This document shows positions 5,289 through 7,065 of a stretch of 7,065 bases of DNA, piece after piece. The notes below the pieces were generated by a model, which saw only the letters and a list, made by a program, of their open reading frames with translations, made no database searches and was not told the DNA's origin. The first letter of the stretch is position 1. The number at the start of each line of letters is the position of its first letter. The position numbers and the translations under genes are program-made. This stretch comes from Pseudomonadota bacterium (GTDB taxonomy: Bacteria; Pseudomonadota; Alphaproteobacteria; Rhodobacterales; Rhodobacteraceae), in NCBI GenBank assembly GCA_021813645.1, contig JAKAJW010000085.1, forward strand, positions 1-7,065. The letters run 5' to 3'.

Positions 5289-6845
5289 CTATTCCCACTC
5301 GATCGTGCCGGGTGGCTTCGAGGTGATGTCGTAGGTCACGCGATTGATGCCCTGAACCTCATTGATAATGCGTGTTGCGGTCTCTCCGAGGAATTCATGG
5401 CTGAACGGATAGTAATCCGCCGTCATGCCGTCCACCGAGGTGACGGCGCGCAGGGCGCAGGCATAGTCGTAGGTCCGCCCGTCGCCCATCACGCCGACCG
5501 TGCGGACCGGCAGCAGCGCGACGAAAGCCTGCCAGATCTCGTCATAGAGGCCGTGGCGGCGGATCTGGTCGATGTATACCGCGTCGGCCTGGCGCAGGAT
5601 CGCCAGCTTGTCGCGGGTGATCTCGCCCGGGCAGCGGATCGCCAGGCCGGGCCCGGGGAAGGGATGGCGGCCGATGAAGCGCTCGGGCAGGCCGAGCTCG
5701 CGGCCAAGCGCGCGGACCTCGTCCTTGAAGAGCTCGCGCAGCGGTTCGACCAGCTTCAGGCCCATTTTTTCGGGCAGGCCGCCGACGTTGTGGTGCGACT
5801 TGATGGTGACAGAGGGGCCGCCAGAGAAACTGACCGACTCGATGACGTCGGGATAGAGCGTGCCCTGGGCGAGGAAGGTCGCGCCACCCACCTCATGGGC
5901 GTGCTTCTGGAACACGTCGATGAACAGCCGACCGATCGTCTTGCGCTTGACTTCCGGATCGGAAACGCCTTCCAACGCATTGAGGAACAAGTCGGATTCG
6001 TCAGCGTGAATGAGCGGGATATTGTAGGTGTCGCGGAACATCGACACCACTTCCTGCGCCTCGCCCTGGCGCATCAGGCCGTGGTCGACGAAGACACAGG
6101 TGAGCTGGTCGCCGATCGCCTGGTGGATCAGCACGGCGGCAACCGAAGAATCGACACCCCCCGAGAGACCGCAGATGACCTTGGAATCGCCCACCTTTTC
6201 GCGGATCTGGCGGATCGCCTCCTCCCGGTAGGCGCCCATGGTCCAGTCGCCGGTGAAGCCGGCGAGCTTCACGAAGTTCGCGTAGAGCTGGGCGCCCTTC
6301 GGTGTGTGGTGGACCTCGGGGTGGAACTGGACGGCGTAGAACTGCCGTTCGGGGTCGGCGGTGATTGCGAAAGGGGCGTTGGGCGAGGTGCCGTAGACAC
6401 GGAAACCTGGAGCGATTTCAGATACATGGTCGCCGTGGCTCATCCAGACCTGCTCGCGGCCCTCGGCGAACCAGCCGTCGAGCAGCGGCAGGGTCTCGGC
6501 GGAGGGCGTCACGAATGCGCGGCCGAATTCGGCAGTGCCGTGACCGCGTTCGACCTTGCCGCCGAGCAGGTGCATCATCAGCTGCTGGCCATAGCAAATG
6601 CCGAGGATCGGCACGCCGAGCTGGAACACGAGGGGCGGCGCCGAAGGCGCGCCCTCGGCGAAGACGGAGGCCGGTCCACCCGAGAAGATCACCGCTTTTG
6701 GTTTGAATTCCTTGAGGAATTCCTCAGTGACTTTCTGGTAGGGATGGATTTCGCAGTAGACGTGCAACTCGCGCAGGCGCCGCGCGATCAGCTGCGTCAC
6801 CTGGCTGCCGAAGTCGATGATGAGGAGGCGCTCGTGCTGGGTCAT
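5289..6845 (-). CDS. guaA: GMP synthase (glutamine-hydrolysing)
   Basis: The 518-residue enzyme (525 in E. coli) converts XMP to GMP using ATP and glutamine, the last step of de novo guanine nucleotide synthesis. The N-terminal class I glutamine amidotransferase domain spans about 7-195, with catalytic C84 (GICYGQQ, 82-88), H175 and E177 (QFHPEVHHT, 173-181). The ATP pyrophosphatase domain carries the PP-loop LSGGVDSS (227-234) and the FVDHGLMR segment. The C-terminal dimerisation and XMP-binding domain has RHPFPGPGLAIR and ends in KPPGTIEWE, the conserved terminus. The start is placed at the ATG before TQHERLLIIDFGSQVTQLIARR, which aligns with the E. coli N-terminus; the frame stays open upstream, but that extension is Arg/Pro-rich and not GuaA-like. 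No Shine-Dalgarno precedes this ATG: the 12 nt before it are nearly all C and T. It could share a transcript with the MFS pair downstream. Confidence 0.97.
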   Translation of the reverse strand: MTQHERLLIIDFGSQVTQLIARRLRELHVYCEIHPYQKVTEEFLKEFKPKAVIFSGGPASVFAEGAPSAPPLVFQLGVPILGICYGQQLMMHLLGGKVERGHGTAEFGRAFVTPSAETLPLLDGWFAEGREQVWMSHGDHVSEIAPGFRVYGTSPNAPFAITADPERQFYAVQFHPEVHHTPKGAQLYANFVKLAGFTGDWTMGAYREEAIRQIREKVGDSKVICGLSGGVDSSVAAVLIHQAIGDQLTCVFVDHGLMRQGEAQEVVSMFRDTYNIPLIHADESDLFLNALEGVSDPEVKRKTIGRLFIDVFQKHAHEVGGATFLAQGTLYPDVIESVSFSGGPSVTIKSHHNVGGLPEKMGLKLVEPLRELFKDEVRALGRELGLPERFIGRHPFPGPGLAIRCPGEITRDKLAILRQADAVYIDQIRRHGLYDEIWQAFVALLPVRTVGVMGDGRTYDYACALRAVTSVDGMTADYYPFSHEFLGETATRIINEVQGINRVTYDITSKPPGTIEWE

Positions 6846-6854
6846 GGACGGGGG

Positions 6855-6880
6855 ATAATGGGACCGACGCGGCGGCGCAA
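6855..6880 (-). promoter_or_regulatory. Candidate guaA promoter placed almost on the start codon
   Basis: On the minus strand CATTAT (6860-6855) matches the -10 consensus at four of six positions and ends 9 nt before the ATG. TTGCGC (6880-6875) upstream is -35-like, but the spacer is short (14 bp to CATTAT; 16 bp if the box is read as TTATCC). If this is the promoter, transcription would start at or within a few bases of the ATG, giving a leaderless mRNA, which would explain the missing ribosome binding site. A second -10-like TAATAT (6978-6973) lies in the upstream repeat array without a clear -35. Confidence 0.3.
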
Positions 6881-6967
6881 GGGGGATGCGGGGTCGGTGT
6901 TCGGGCCGGGTTGAGGCAGGTCCTGAAGAGCGCGCCGCAAGCTGCCGAAAACGCGGCAAAAAGCGAA

Positions 6968-7011
6968 TACCGATATTACACCGATTTGGCACCGATTTCG
7001 CACCGATTTGG
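6968..7011. repeat. Four tandem 11-bp repeats upstream of guaA
   Basis: Consecutive units are TACCGATATTA (6968-6978), CACCGATTTGG (6979-6989), CACCGATTTCG (6990-7000) and CACCGATTTGG (7001-7011). The last three differ at one base and the first is a degenerate copy sharing ACCGAT. The period is close to one helical turn, so every unit faces the same side of the DNA. The array is AT-richer than its surroundings and lies about 122 bp upstream of the guaA ATG. It may be a cooperative regulator site or simply a slipped-strand tandem repeat. The remaining bases to the window edge (7012-7065) are very GC-rich, and I see no gene I can support in them. Confidence 0.75.
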
Positions 7012-7065
7012 GGGCGCCGTGACGGGCCGCGGCCGGGGCCGCCGGACAGCGCGCGGAAGCGGTCG

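Noticed and set aside
5205..6914. A 569-codon open frame on the plus strand opposite guaA
   Set aside because: It is the antisense of a fully convincing GuaA, its translation is low-complexity Arg/Ala/Asp-rich and matches no family, and long antisense frames are expected in GC-rich genomes.
6940..6962. TGCCG-AAAACG-CGGCA hairpin next to an A/T run upstream of guaA
   Set aside because: The run is A on the plus strand after the stem and T on the minus strand before the stem, the wrong polarity for an intrinsic terminator on either strand.
6846..7065. In-frame upstream extension of GuaA, open to the window edge on the minus strand
   Set aside because: The extra residues are Arg/Pro/Gly-rich and absent from GuaA proteins; the internal ATG aligns with the family N-terminus.
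1..7065. Mobile element, CRISPR array, prophage, defence system or riboswitch
   Set aside because: I saw no transposase, long inverted termini, spaced palindromic repeats, phage genes or recognisable riboswitch core; all full genes are conserved chromosomal families.

Overview
The window is GC-rich, densely packed bacterial chromosome carrying mostly conserved core genes. Gene content and protein style point to an alphaproteobacterium. The clues are a short-form Ppx/GppA phosphatase overlapping an RlmE with the 'SDMAAA...DHLRI' variant, an MsrA of the 'GCFWGMQDL' subtype, and a divergent 'virulence factor' family start. I cannot fix the genus from sequence alone. There are no insertion sequences, CRISPR repeats, tRNA/rRNA genes or phage genes, and no clear change in codon style that would suggest a recently acquired island.

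Layout, left to right. (1) Positions 1-75, minus strand: the first 25 codons of a small 'virulence factor' family protein that runs off the left edge. (2) Positions 76-332: a divergent intergenic region holding three evenly spaced half-sites and a small hairpin. (3) Positions 333-2200, plus strand: a two-gene unit, a Ppx/GppA phosphatase overlapping by 4 bp with rlmE (23S rRNA 2'-O-methyltransferase). (4) Positions 2201-3253, plus strand: a candidate promoter with a dyad in its spacer, then msrB and msrA overlapping by one base; together they repair both stereoisomers of methionine sulfoxide. (5) Positions 3255-5175, minus strand: an MFS exporter-type transporter followed one base later by a membrane-anchored YdcF/DUF218 protein; this unit converges on msrA with a 1-bp gap. 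(6) Positions 5289-6845, minus strand: guaA (GMP synthase), complete. (7) Positions 6846-7065: the guaA upstream region, which has no Shine-Dalgarno, a -10-like box very close to the start codon, and four tandem 11-bp repeats about 120 bp upstream.

Functional themes are nucleotide/phosphate metabolism and stringent-response housekeeping (Ppx/GppA, GuaA), ribosome maturation (RlmE), oxidative protein repair (MsrB/MsrA), and a transporter plus envelope-protein pair of unknown substrate. I found no new multi-gene system. The least explained signals are non-coding: the 11-bp repeat array upstream of guaA, the phased half-sites at 121-145, and the dyads before msrB and the MFS gene. All start choices were made by reading Shine-Dalgarno sequences and family N-termini by eye.
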